NCBI GenBank assembly: GCA_947623745.1
Contig: CANQHN010000002.1
Location: 62,001 to 126,000, forward strand
Reading direction: 5' to 3'
DNA from: an uncultured Oscillospiraceae bacterium
GTDB lineage: Bacteria > Bacillota > Clostridia > Oscillospirales > Oscillospiraceae
Length of the DNA: 64,000 bases
Shown: positions 8,256 to 16,701 of the stretch, one piece after another
Layout of the letters: each line of letters opens with the position of its first letter
Position numbering within the stretch: position 1 is the stretch's first letter
Program-made: the position numbers and the translations under genes
Notes under the pieces: model-generated
Database searches by the model: none
Seen by the model: the letters and a program-made list of their open reading frames with translations, nothing else
What the model was told of the DNA's origin: nothing

Positions 8256-8384
8256 ATGAGCGGCTACCAGAACGATCAGAAGCAGCGCAGCGGCAAGAAC
8301 GGCAAGAACAACAAGACTACTCAGACTACCCAGAACGATCAGAACCGGGAGAATCAGCGCAGCGGCCAGGGTCAGCAGAATTGA
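8256..8384 (+). CDS. 42-residue Gln/Asn/Lys-rich mini-protein
   Basis: 42 residues starting MSGYQNDQKQRSG, with a strong ribosome binding site (GGAGGTGAGG) just ahead of ATG 8256. By count there are 10 Gln, 8 Asn, 4 Lys and 3 Arg, with no Cys, Trp, Leu, Val or Ile, so it must be disordered. The segment QNDQ..RSG occurs twice (residues 5-13 and 26-37), an internal duplication. A textbook terminator follows 16 bases after the stop. Possible roles: substrate of the amidoligase/transglutaminase genes downstream, or a small acid-soluble spore protein of the glutamine-rich gamma type. Neither is proven. Confidence 0.6.
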   Translation: MSGYQNDQKQRSGKNGKNNKTTQTTQNDQNRENQRSGQGQQN

Positions 8385-8400
8385 CGCCTGCGGCGCGCAG

Positions 8401-8434
8401 TTCCCTCCGCTCCCTGCGGGCGGAGGGAATTTTT
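8401..8434 (+). terminator. Strong terminator after mini-protein
   Basis: 10-bp perfect stem (8401-8410 with 8420-8429), 9-nt loop and a T5 tail. It separates the amylosucrase/mini-protein unit from the ATP-grasp operon. Confidence 0.9.
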
Positions 8435-8520
8435 ATACAGGACAGGCCGCCGCAGGCCCGGGGCTGTTTCGTCAGAATGCAAGTTTTTTCTTTTTACTTG
8501 CATTTTTGCCCGTTTCCCTG

Positions 8521-8549
8521 TTGACATTTTTCCCACCGTCCCGTAGAAT
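8521..8549 (+). promoter_or_regulatory. Sigma-A promoter of ATP-grasp operon
   Basis: Perfect TTGACA (8521-8526), 17-bp spacer, TAGAAT (8544-8549), about 70 bases before the start codon. Confidence 0.8.
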
Positions 8550-8617
8550 GGACTTGAGATGGCAGAGAGGCCGCCCGCAGTGGTCCCCTGCCCTTTTTCA
8601 TACCAGGAGGCGGTTTT

Positions 8618-9922
8618 ATGGACAGCTTGATCCGGCACACCGATCAGATCAACCAGCAGCTCGCCCGCTACGGCGTAAAATTCGGCATCTATAAAAACGG
8701 CGTCTTTAACGAGCGGCTTTTCCCCTTCGATGCGATCCCCCGCATCATCCCGGCCGACCAGTTCGACTACCTGGAGCGCGGCCTTAAGCAGCGGGTGACG
8801 GCACTAAACCTGTTTTTGAAGGACATCTACACCGGGGGGAAGATCGTCCGGGACGGGGTGGTGCCGGCGGACTTCGTATACGCCTCCTCCGGCTACCTGT
8901 CCGCCTGCGAGGGCATCGTGCCCCCCAGGGGCATTTTCAGCCACATCTCCGGCATCGACCTGGTCCAGGCCGAGGACGACTGGTACATCCTGGAGGACAA
9001 CCTGCGCATCCCCTCCGGCGCGTCCTACCCCCTCATCGCCCGGGACCTGTGCCGCCGGGCCTCCCCCATCACCTTCCAGACCAACCGGGTGGTGGACAAC
9101 CGGAACTACGCGGAGATGCTCCGGGGCGTCATGGACAACGTCAACTGCGGCGGCATCAACGTGGTCTTTACCCCCGGCCGGTACAACGCGGCCTACTTCG
9201 AGCACTCCTACCTGGCCGAGCGCACCGACTCGGTGCTGGCCGAGAGCCGGGACCTGTATGTGGAGAACGACGTGCTCTGGTATCAGGGCCTGGAGCAGAC
9301 CTACCGGGTGGGCGCCCTCTACCGCCGGGTCAGCGACGAGTTTTTGGACCCCGTGGCCTTCCGGCCCGACTCCCTCATCGGCATCCCCAACCTGATGGCC
9401 GCTTACCGGGCCGGAAACGTGGCCATCATCAACACCCCGGGCAACGGCGTGGCCGACGACAAGGGCATCTACTACTTCGTCCCCAAGATGATCCGCTACT
9501 ACCTGGGCGAGGAGCCCATCCTCCACAACGCCCCCACCTACCTCCCCTTCTACGAGGAGGACCGGAAGTATGTGCTGGACAACCTGGAGAAGCTGGTCAT
9601 CAAGGACGTGGCGGAGGCCGGCGGCTACGGCGTGGTGTTTGGCCGGGACTTGACGAAGGAGAAGCTGGCCCAGTTCGCCGAGACCATCAAAAACGAGCCC
9701 CGGCGGTTCATCGCCCAGGAGATCATCAACTTCCTGGACCTGCCCGTCATGGAGAAGGGCGAGCAGGTCATGCGCAAGGCCGACCTGCGGGCCTTTGTCC
9801 TCTCCGGCGAGGAGGTCCAGGTGTGGCCCTCCGGCCTGACCCGGTTCTCCCGCGACCCGACGTCCTTCGTGGTCAACTCATCTCAAGGAGGAGGTTTCAA
9901 AGACACATGGGTTCTAAAATAA
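8618..9922 (+). CDS. Circularly permuted ATP-grasp protein (COG2308-like)
   Basis: 434 residues. Family marks of circularly permuted ATP-grasp amidoligase-like proteins include FNLFLKDIY-like ALNLFLKDIYTGG near 65, EDDWYILEDNLRIPSG near 125, and VIKDVAEAGGYGVVFG near 325, a nucleotide-binding Lys/Gly loop. Also RFIAQEIINF and the Arg/Asp pair KADLRAFV. Such enzymes are predicted to form amide or peptide bonds using ATP; no substrate is known. RBS AGGAGG at 8605. It overlaps the next gene by 16 bases. Cytoplasmic, no signal peptide. First gene of a conserved three-gene set with alpha-E and transglutaminase proteins. Confidence 0.85.
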   Translation: MDSLIRHTDQINQQLARYGVKFGIYKNGVFNERLFPFDAIPRIIPADQFDYLERGLKQRVTALNLFLKDIYTGGKIVRDGVVPADFVYASSGYLSACEGIVPPRGIFSHISGIDLVQAEDDWYILEDNLRIPSGASYPLIARDLCRRASPITFQTNRVVDNRNYAEMLRGVMDNVNCGGINVVFTPGRYNAAYFEHSYLAERTDSVLAESRDLYVENDVLWYQGLEQTYRVGALYRRVSDEFLDPVAFRPDSLIGIPNLMAAYRAGNVAIINTPGNGVADDKGIYYFVPKMIRYYLGEEPILHNAPTYLPFYEEDRKYVLDNLEKLVIKDVAEAGGYGVVFGRDLTKEKLAQFAETIKNEPRRFIAQEIINFLDLPVMEKGEQVMRKADLRAFVLSGEEVQVWPSGLTRFSRDPTSFVVNSSQGGGFKDTWVLK

Positions 9923-10575
9923 AAAGCGAGCATCTGTACTGGCTGGGCCGGTACACCGAACGGGTGCTGATCTCCGTGCGCCTGCTCATGGACATGTACG
10001 ACCAGATGATCGACGGCGACCCCATCGACTACCAGGGGTTCTGCACCCGGATGGGGATCGACAATATCTACACCGACGCCGCCGACTTCTGCCGCCGCTA
10101 CCTGTTCGACGCCGACGACCCCGACTCCATCTACTGTGCCATGCGCTTCGCCTACGACAACGCCATCGTCCTGCGGGAGGTGCTCACCAGCGAGGGTCTG
10201 TCCTACATCCAGCTGGCCCTGACCGCCATCGAGCACGCCGCCGAGAGCTCCAGCCCCCTGGTGGAGCTGCAGGTGGTCATCGACAACATCAACGCCTTCC
10301 GGGGCAGCTGCTACGAGCACATCGACGAGTCCAGCCGCAACATCATCCGCTGCGGCTCCAGCGTGGAGCGCATCGACATCATGATCCGCACCCGCTACCA
10401 CTTGAACCGCCTGTCCGACGAGGTGAGCATGCTGCTCAACCGCCTGTATAAGACCAGGCTGGAGCCCGACCAGGAGTGCCTGAACAGCCTGGTGGACGCC
10501 GTGCTGGACTCCAGAAAGCCGGAGGCCAGCGACGAACAGCTGCTGGTGTGGGTGGAGAACCTGTTCCCTCTGTGA
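9907..10575 (+). CDS. Alpha-E domain protein (DUF403-like)
   Basis: 222 all-alpha residues beginning MGSKIKSEHLYWLGRYTER, the signature opening of alpha-E proteins (the LYWLGRYxER motif). A central HLNRLSDEVSML segment and Arg-rich helices follow. Typical family members run to about 300 residues, so this one is short at the C-terminus. Alpha-E proteins nearly always accompany a permuted ATP-grasp gene and a transglutaminase-like gene; their biochemical role is unknown. ATG 9907 has AAGGAGGAGG upstream, inside the end of the previous gene, giving translational coupling. Confidence 0.85.
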   Translation: MGSKIKSEHLYWLGRYTERVLISVRLLMDMYDQMIDGDPIDYQGFCTRMGIDNIYTDAADFCRRYLFDADDPDSIYCAMRFAYDNAIVLREVLTSEGLSYIQLALTAIEHAAESSSPLVELQVVIDNINAFRGSCYEHIDESSRNIIRCGSSVERIDIMIRTRYHLNRLSDEVSMLLNRLYKTRLEPDQECLNSLVDAVLDSRKPEASDEQLLVWVENLFPL

Positions 10576-10629
10576 CACCGGCTCCCCGGCCCCTTTGGAA
10601 GCGTGGGGCCGGAAAAAACTCCCGAGAGG

Positions 10630-11415
10630 ATGTACCCCTTGAAACGACTGGATTTTACTTACCGCACCAGCATCAAATTCGAGTTCCCCGCCATCGACCA
10701 CTCCTTCTCCCTGCGCTATATGCCCCGGCCCTCCCGGGTCCAGCGCCTGCTGGCCTGTGAGATCTCCCTGACCCCCGACGTGGCCTGGTCCCTGCAGAAG
10801 GACGGCTTCGGCAATCTGATGCAGATCGGCACCTGCCGGGCCCCCCACGACTCCATCTCCTTCGTGGTGTCCGGGGCGGTGTCGGTGGACCTGTCCCGCA
10901 GGCAGGAGGAGGACTGTCACCCCTCCTTCCGCTGCCCCTCCCCCCTGACCTGGTGCAGCCCGGAACTGATGGACTTTGCCAGGGCCCACGACCCCGGCCC
11001 GGACCGCACCCCGCTGGAGCGGGGAATCGCGCTGATGGAGGCCGTCAACGACCGCATCGTCTACACCCCCCGCAGCACCACCGTGGACACCACGGCGGCC
11101 CAGGCCTTCGCCCTGGGCAAGGGGGTGTGTCAGGATGAGAGCCACGTGCTCATCGCCCTTTGCCGCTATCTGGGCATCCCCGCCCGGTACTGCTGCGGCC
11201 TGACGGTGGGCGAGGGGGCCACCCATGCCTGGGTGGAGGTGTGGTCCGGCGGCATGTGGTACGGCCTGGACCCCACCCGCCGCCAGCAGGTGGACGAGAC
11301 CTACCTGGTCATCGCCGTGGGGCGGGACTACTACGCCTGCCCCGTGGACCGGGGCGTGCTCCGGGGCGGCGGCCGGCAGGAGCAGACGGTCTACATGAAG
11401 GTGCGGGAGAGCTGA
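10630..11415 (+). CDS. Transglutaminase-like cysteine protease-fold protein
   Basis: 261 residues. The N-terminal beta domain (1-90, YRTSIKFEF onwards) is of the type seen in bacterial transglutaminase-like proteins. The core carries a full papain-like triad: Cys167 in GVCQDESH, His199 in THAWVEVW, Asp214 in GLDPTRR. The protein may hydrolyse or transfer amide bonds. The start is uncertain: a GTG at 10603, this ATG, or a TTG at 10639 that has GAGAGG nearby. No signal peptide, so cytoplasmic. Third gene of the ATP-grasp/alpha-E operon, where a ligase and an amidase or protease may act in opposition. Confidence 0.85.
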   Translation: MYPLKRLDFTYRTSIKFEFPAIDHSFSLRYMPRPSRVQRLLACEISLTPDVAWSLQKDGFGNLMQIGTCRAPHDSISFVVSGAVSVDLSRRQEEDCHPSFRCPSPLTWCSPELMDFARAHDPGPDRTPLERGIALMEAVNDRIVYTPRSTTVDTTAAQAFALGKGVCQDESHVLIALCRYLGIPARYCCGLTVGEGATHAWVEVWSGGMWYGLDPTRRQQVDETYLVIAVGRDYYACPVDRGVLRGGGRQEQTVYMKVRES

Positions 11416-11431
11416 TGGAATCAAAAAGAGC

Positions 11432-11458
11432 CCCGCGGCGCGCGCCGCGGGACCCTTT
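11432..11458. terminator. Bidirectional terminator between converging genes
   Basis: 20-bp near-perfect GC palindrome (11432-11451) followed by ACCCTTTT rightward. It serves the transglutaminase gene and the oppositely oriented GT2 gene. Confidence 0.6.
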
Positions 11459-11459
11459 T

Positions 11460-12737
11460 CTATTCAGCGGCCGGAACGGCCCGCTTTTTGCCCCTGGCGG
11501 GGGCGCAGTCCATCCGGGTGATCACCCGGGTGTGCGGGATCTCCACCCAGGTTGCGGTGGGGACCAGGAAGGTGCTCACAGTGATGGGCAGCCAGGTGAG
11601 CACGAACAGCCAGTACCACCCCAGCCCCTTCACGATCCGCCAGTCCCAGCGCCCCTCGGCGGTGAGGACGGCGGCGGCGCTGAGGGTGGCCATCCCCGCC
11701 GCCGCCATCGTCCCGGCGGCCAGCGGGAGCAGGAACGCCTCCAGGGAAAACTGGCCGCCGGAGACCCCGGCGCACAGGGCGGTGAGCAGGGCCTGGATCA
11801 GCCCGGCCGCCTGGATGGCGGGGATGAGCAGGGTGACGCACAGATCGGCGGACAGCCGCCCCTCCCGCCGAAAAACAGCGGCCAGCAGTCTGGGGTAGAA
11901 CTTCCCCGCAACCTGGAGGGTGCCGCTGCTCCACCGCCGGCGCTGGATGACCGACTGGCCCCAGGTCAGGGGCTGCTCGTCGTAGGTTACCGCCCTGGGC
12001 GCCCAGGCGATCCTGATGCCGGCGGACACGCACTGGGCGGTCATCTCCAGGTCCTCGCTGATGGTGTTGGTGTTCCAGCCGCCGATGCGCTCCAGGGCCG
12101 GCAGGGTGATCATGAAGCCGGTGCCGTTGAGCATGGCGGACAGCCCCATGGCGGCCTTGCCCGCGTTGTGGAACCGGTCCATCATCCAGTAGTAGATGGA
12201 GCAGCAGGCGGACAGGGGGGTGTCATAGGGGTTCTTGCTGTCCCGGAACCCCTGGGCGGCCTGGGCCCCGGCGCAGCGGGCGTTGTTCATCTCCCGGAGG
12301 AAGTCCGGGTGGGCCAGGTTGTCCGCGTCAAAGACGCACACCGCGTCGCAGCCCCGGTCCCGGAGCACGGGCCAGGCCCAGTTGAGGGCCTCCCCCTTCG
12401 TTCTCACCGGAAAGGGGCACTCCAGCACATTGGCCCCCAAGCTTCGGGCAGCCCGGGCGGTGTTGTCGGTGCAGTTGTTGGCCACCACCCAGATCTCATA
12501 GAGCTCCCGGGGGTAGCGCTGCATGAGCAGGCTGTTGATCAGCGGCCCGATGACCTGTTCCTCGTTACGGGCGGCGATAAGCACCAGAAAGCGGGTGCAG
12601 GGGCGGTGCCGGCCGTAGTTGGGGGCCCGGCGGGCGGACATCAGGGCGGTGAGCAGGTAATACCCGCCCCAAAGGGCCAGGACCAACCCCAGCATCCGGG
12701 TCAGCTGGGGCAGCAGTTCGGCGGAAAATTTCAGCAT
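11460..12737 (-). CDS. Membrane glycosyltransferase family 2, processive type
   Basis: 425 residues. One N-terminal membrane helix (about 10-33), then the cytoplasmic GT2 domain: nucleotide pocket VLIAARNEE, metal-binding DxD in VFDADN, catalytic ISEDLEM, and QRRRW, which marks chain-extending hyaluronan/cellulose/poly-GlcNAc synthase relatives. Three or four membrane helices follow (about 300-400). It probably elongates a cell-surface polysaccharide; donor and acceptor are unknown. RBS GGAGGG. Monocistronic, converging on the ATP-grasp operon. Confidence 0.85.
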   Translation of the reverse strand: MLKFSAELLPQLTRMLGLVLALWGGYYLLTALMSARRAPNYGRHRPCTRFLVLIAARNEEQVIGPLINSLLMQRYPRELYEIWVVANNCTDNTARAARSLGANVLECPFPVRTKGEALNWAWPVLRDRGCDAVCVFDADNLAHPDFLREMNNARCAGAQAAQGFRDSKNPYDTPLSACCSIYYWMMDRFHNAGKAAMGLSAMLNGTGFMITLPALERIGGWNTNTISEDLEMTAQCVSAGIRIAWAPRAVTYDEQPLTWGQSVIQRRRWSSGTLQVAGKFYPRLLAAVFRREGRLSADLCVTLLIPAIQAAGLIQALLTALCAGVSGGQFSLEAFLLPLAAGTMAAAGMATLSAAAVLTAEGRWDWRIVKGLGWYWLFVLTWLPITVSTFLVPTATWVEIPHTRVITRMDCAPARGKKRAVPAAE

Positions 12738-12835
12738 AGGCGATCCCTCCTGTGTTTGGCCCCCATGCTAACACAGGATCTTTAAGAGCGGACTGTGGGC
12801 CCGATTAAGAATGTATGAAAGTTTCCTTAAAAGAA

Positions 12836-12862
12836 AAAAGCCGCCCGTAGGGCGGCTTTTCT
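12836..12862. terminator. Terminator after recN
   Basis: AGCCGCCC/GGGCGGCT stem (12839-12846 with 12850-12857) flanked by A6 on the left and T4 on the right, so it can work in both directions. Confidence 0.75.
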
Positions 12863-12876
12863 TATCTCTATGCGCG

Positions 12877-14556
12877 TTATCCCCTGTGAGCGGCGGCCTG
12901 GTCCAGCAGCTCCCCGGCACTTTTCAGCAGGGCGGGCGTTACAGACGCGCCGCCCACCAGCCGGGCCAGCTCCTGGACCCGGGCGTCCCGGTCCAGCCGC
13001 TCCACCCGGGTGTAGGTGCGCCCGGCCCGCTCCCCCTTCTCCACGGAGAAGTGGGTCCCGGCCATGGCCGCGATCTGGGGCAGGTGGGTGACGCACAGCA
13101 CCTGCTTGTGCCGGGCCAGCTGGGCCATCTTGGCCGCCACCTTCTGGGCGGCCCGGCCAGACACGCCGGTGTCTACCTCGTCGAATACCAGGCTGGCGAT
13201 GTTGTCGTCCTGAGCCAGCACATTTTTCAGGGCCAGCATGATCCGGGCCAGCTCGCCGCCGGAGGCCACCTTCTGGATGGGCTTGAGGGCCTCACCCAGA
13301 TTGGCGGACATGAGAAACTGCACCTCGTCCGCCCCGGTGTCGTCCATGCCGAACTCCCCCGCCTTGGGGGCGAACTCCACCTGGAAGCGCACCTTGGGCA
13401 TATCCAGCTCCCGCAGCTCCTCCTCCACCCGCTTCTGCAGCGCCTGCGCCGCGGTCCTGCGGGCCGCGGAGAGGGCCTGGGCCTTCTGCTCCGCATGGGT
13501 CCGGGCCTTGGCCAGCTCCTGCTCCAGCCGGGCGATGGTGTCGTCGGCGTACTGGATGCGGTCCAGCTCCTCCCGGCAGGAGTCCAGATAGGCCAGCATA
13601 TCTTCCACCGTGGGGCCGTACTTCTTTTTCAGGCGGTAGAGGGTGTCCAGCCGCCCCTCGATGGCGTCCAGCTCCTCCGGGGAGAAGTTCATCTCCTCCC
13701 GGATGTCCCGCAGCTGCTCCGCCGCGTCGTCGGCCAGGCAGCGCAGCTGGGTCAGGCTCTCCCCCAGCTGGGCCATCTTCTGGCTGTACCGGGCCACGCC
13801 CCGAACCTCCCCCTCCGCCTGGGCGATGAGGGCGGCGGCGCCGTCGGAGTCGTCATCCCCGTCCAGGGCGTAGGCGGCGGCCTGGATGGCGTCCATCAGC
13901 CGGCCGGAGGCGCGCAGCAGGGTGCGCCGCTCCTCCAGCTCCCCGTCCTCCCCGGAGCGCAGCTCGGCCCGCTCCAGCTCCCGGATCTGGTAGGTCAGGG
14001 TGTCCACCCGGCGGGAGCGCTCGGCCTCGTCCATCTGGAGGGCCGTGATCTCCTTTTTCAGCTGGGCCAGGGCGCGGTAGGACCCCTGGAAGTCCTCCAG
14101 GGCGCCCCCGGTGCGGCCGAAGCTGTCCAGATAGCCCAGGTGGAAGGCCGGGTCCAGCAGCTGCTGGCCGTCGTGCTGGCCGTGGATGTTCAAAAGCTGG
14201 CGGCCCAGCTCCCGGAGCTGGGAGACAGTGACCAGCTTCCCGTTGACCCGGCAGGCGTTGCGCCCGTCGGACTGGATCTCCCGCTGGAGCAGCAGCTCCT
14301 CCCCGACCTCCACGCCGTTCTCCGCAAACCACGCCAGCTCCGGCACCCCGGTGAACACCGCGTGGACCAGGGCGGACCTGGCCCCGGTGCGGATGAGCTC
14401 CCGGCTGGTGCGCTGGCCCAGCACGGCACTGATGGAGTCGATGACGATGGACTTGCCCGCCCCCGTCTCGCCGGTGAGGACGTTGAAGCCGGGGTCGAAC
14501 TGGATGTCCGCCGCCTCGATGAGGGCGATATTCTCGATGTGGAGCAGTGAGAGCAT
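12877..14556 (-). CDS. recN: DNA repair protein RecN
   Basis: 559 residues (E. coli RecN has 553). SMC-like ATPase: Walker A GETGAGKS near 30, a long coiled-coil centre with Arg/Glu-rich heptads, ABC signature SGGELARI near 430, Walker B LVFDEVDTG near 460, and a final LPQIAAM segment. It helps process double-strand breaks for recombination. Start moved from 14577 to ATG 14556, which has GGGAGGGG upstream. Last gene of the long nusB-to-recN operon, in the same argR-recN order as B. subtilis. Confidence 0.95.
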   Translation of the reverse strand: MLSLLHIENIALIEAADIQFDPGFNVLTGETGAGKSIVIDSISAVLGQRTSRELIRTGARSALVHAVFTGVPELAWFAENGVEVGEELLLQREIQSDGRNACRVNGKLVTVSQLRELGRQLLNIHGQHDGQQLLDPAFHLGYLDSFGRTGGALEDFQGSYRALAQLKKEITALQMDEAERSRRVDTLTYQIRELERAELRSGEDGELEERRTLLRASGRLMDAIQAAAYALDGDDDSDGAAALIAQAEGEVRGVARYSQKMAQLGESLTQLRCLADDAAEQLRDIREEMNFSPEELDAIEGRLDTLYRLKKKYGPTVEDMLAYLDSCREELDRIQYADDTIARLEQELAKARTHAEQKAQALSAARRTAAQALQKRVEEELRELDMPKVRFQVEFAPKAGEFGMDDTGADEVQFLMSANLGEALKPIQKVASGGELARIMLALKNVLAQDDNIASLVFDEVDTGVSGRAAQKVAAKMAQLARHKQVLCVTHLPQIAAMAGTHFSVEKGERAGRTYTRVERLDRDARVQELARLVGGASVTPALLKSAGELLDQAAAHRG

Positions 14557-14573
14557 CCCGCGCCCCTCCCAAG

Positions 14574-15026
14574 TCACTTCAAAAGTTTGTGTACCTCGCT
14601 GCTGAACGCCTCGGCGCTGGCCACGTCGCGCATGATGAGGATGCCGGTGTCGTCCCCGGCCAGACTGCCCACCATGCCGGGGATCTCCATACCGTCCAGG
14701 GCGGAGCAGGCCGCGGAGGCCAGGCCGGGCATGGTCTTGACCACTACGATGTTCTGGGCCAGCTCCACGGAGGTGACCCCCTCCTTGAAGATGTTGCGCA
14801 GGCGGCTGGCGGAGTTGGCGCCCGCCTTGGAGCCGGAGGGCACATAGCGGTAGCCGCCCTGGTGGCGCAGCTCCTTGACCAGGCGCAGCTGCTTGATATC
14901 GCGGGAGATGGTGGCCTGGGTGGCGCTGTACCCCCGGATCTTGAGCTGCTCCAGAAGCTGCTCCTGGGTCTCTACGTCCTGGGCCTGGATGATGCGCAGG
15001 ATTTCCATCTGACGGGCACTTTTCAT
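14574..15026 (-). CDS. argR: Arginine repressor
   Basis: 150 residues, the family size. The N-terminal winged helix has TQATISRDIK, the operator-contacting SR motif. The C-terminal hexamerisation and arginine-binding domain has GDDTGILIM, with the Asp pair that contacts arginine. It controls arginine biosynthesis and breakdown genes, none of which lie nearby. It overlaps the nadK stop by 4 bases (ATGA) and ends 17 bases before recN. Confidence 0.95.
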   Translation of the reverse strand: MKSARQMEILRIIQAQDVETQEQLLEQLKIRGYSATQATISRDIKQLRLVKELRHQGGYRYVPSGSKAGANSASRLRNIFKEGVTSVELAQNIVVVKTMPGLASAACSALDGMEIPGMVGSLAGDDTGILIMRDVASAEAFSSEVHKLLK

Positions 15027-15895
15027 CCTTGGAGTCCTCCTAATTTTTGATTGATGATCTGGTAAAAGCTTCGGTCAGTCAGCCGGACCAGCTTGGTGGT
15101 GTGGGAGGCGCGGCGAATCTCCACCCGCTCGCCGGAGGTCACGCGGATGGCCTTGCCCCCGTCGATGGCCAAGTTCAGGTGCTTGCGGCTGCCCCTCGGC
15201 AGCTGGACGGTGAGCACCCGCTCCGGGGCCAGCACCATGGGCCGCGCCCCCAGCTGGTGGGCGCAGACCGGGGTGACAATGATGTTGTGGGAGGTGGCCT
15301 CCACGATGGGGCCGCCGGCAGACATGGAGTAGGCGGTGGAGCCGGTGGGCGAGGCGATGATGACCCCGTCGCCGGTGAGGCCAGCGGCCAGCACCCCGTC
15401 GGCCCGGACCTCAAGCTCCGCCACCCGGGCGATGGAGCCCTTGGAGATGACCGCGTCGTTGAGGGCCAGGTCCTCCATGGTCAGCTTGTCCCCGCGGAAG
15501 ATGCTCACCTGGAGCATCATGCGCTCCTCGATCCGGTAGTCCCCCACAGCCAGCCGGGACAGCAGGGACAGCTCCCCCCGCTCCAGCTCGGCCATAAAGC
15601 CCACGCTGCCCATGTTGACACCCAGGATGGGCACGTCCCGGAGGGTGGCATCCCGGGCGGTGTGGAGGATGGTGCCGTCCCCGCCGAAGCAGACCATCAG
15701 GTCGGCCCGGTCCAGCTCCTCCTCGATCCTGCACAGCTTGAGGCTGCGGGGCAGGTCCAGCTTGTCCCCCTTTTTGGGGGCGAAGGGCAGACACACGGCG
15801 GTCTCCACGCCGGAGCGCTCCAGGATGCGCTGGGCCTCCAGGGCGGCGCGCAGGCCGCGGTCCCGGTATGGGTTGGAGCTGAGGATCACTCTCAT
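15023..15895 (-). CDS. nadK: NAD kinase
   Basis: 290 residues. It phosphorylates NAD to NADP. Diagnostic GGDGTILHTAR (ATP/polyphosphate loop) near residue 72, LNDAVISKGS near 150, then DGVIIASPTGSTAYSMSAGGPIV (family motif) near 175-200. Cytosolic. The start overlaps the tlyA stop by 4 bases and the end overlaps argR by 4 bases, so translation is coupled across three genes. Confidence 0.95.
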   Translation of the reverse strand: MRVILSSNPYRDRGLRAALEAQRILERSGVETAVCLPFAPKKGDKLDLPRSLKLCRIEEELDRADLMVCFGGDGTILHTARDATLRDVPILGVNMGSVGFMAELERGELSLLSRLAVGDYRIEERMMLQVSIFRGDKLTMEDLALNDAVISKGSIARVAELEVRADGVLAAGLTGDGVIIASPTGSTAYSMSAGGPIVEATSHNIIVTPVCAHQLGARPMVLAPERVLTVQLPRGSRKHLNLAIDGGKAIRVTSGERVEIRRASHTTKLVRLTDRSFYQIINQKLGGLQG

Positions 15896-16701
15896 GGCTC
15901 GTTCTCCTTAAAATTTCGGTGGGATTCCTCCACCAGCGCGGCCAGGTCGCCGGCGTAGTCCGGCCCCGGCGCGGCGGAGAGGAGCCCCAGGTACTCGATG
16001 TTACCCTCGGGGCCCCGGATGGGGGAAAAGGTCAGGTCCTTCACGGTAAAGCCCGCCTGCCCGGCGTGGGTCAGGAAGTGCTCCAGCACCTCCAGGTGGA
16101 CGGCCGGGTCCCGGACGACCCCCTTCTTGCCCACCTTCTCCCGTCCGGCCTCGAACTGGGGCTTGACCAGGCACACCGCCGCCCCCTCCGGTTTGATGAG
16201 GGCCCGCATGGGGGGCAGAATCAGCCGGAGGGAGATAAAGGACACGTCCACCGAGAAGAAGTCCAGCCCCTCCGGGATCTGTTCCCCGGTGAGGTAGCGG
16301 GCGTTGGTGCGCTCCATGCACACCACCCGCGGGTCGCTGCGCAGCCGCCAGTCCAGCTGGTTGTAGCCGGAGTCCACGGCGTAGACCCTGGCCGCGCCGT
16401 TTTGCAGCATACAGTCGGTGAAGCCGCCGGTGGAGGAGCCGATGTCGGCGCAGACTGCCCCCTCCAAATGGATGGGCCAGCGGCGCAGGGCCTTCTCCAG
16501 CTTCAGGCCGCCCCGGCTAACATAGGGCAGGGCCTTCCCCCGCACCTCGATGCCCGTCCCTTCGGGGACAGGGGCGCCGGCCTTATCTACCTTCTGGCCG
16601 TTGACGTAGACCAGCCCGGCCATGATGACGGCCTGGGCCTTCTGCCGGCTCTCGGCCAGGCCCTGTTCCACCAGGGCCACGTCCAGCCTCGTCTTAGCCA
16701 C
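15892..16701 (-). CDS. tlyA: TlyA-family rRNA 2'-O-methyltransferase
   Basis: 269 residues from a GTG with GGAGG nine bases upstream. The longer frame to 16872 belongs to dxs sequence and was discarded. An N-terminal S4 RNA-binding domain (RLDVALVEQGLAESRQ, residues 4-60) is followed by an FtsJ-like methyltransferase fold: SAM motif DIGSSTGGFTDCML, then DVSFISLRLIL and VKPQFEAGREKVGKKGVV. TlyA methylates ribosomal RNA cytidines. Often mislabelled haemolysin. It overlaps dxs by 8 bases. Confidence 0.93.
   Translation of the reverse strand: MAKTRLDVALVEQGLAESRQKAQAVIMAGLVYVNGQKVDKAGAPVPEGTGIEVRGKALPYVSRGGLKLEKALRRWPIHLEGAVCADIGSSTGGFTDCMLQNGAARVYAVDSGYNQLDWRLRSDPRVVCMERTNARYLTGEQIPEGLDFFSVDVSFISLRLILPPMRALIKPEGAAVCLVKPQFEAGREKVGKKGVVRDPAVHLEVLEHFLTHAGQAGFTVKDLTFSPIRGPEGNIEYLGLLSAAPGPDYAGDLAALVEESHRNFKENEP

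Noticed and set aside
6248..8257. 669-codon leftward frame opposite the amylosucrase gene
   Set aside because: Antisense shadow with a Gly/Val/Gln/His composition and no recognisable motif.
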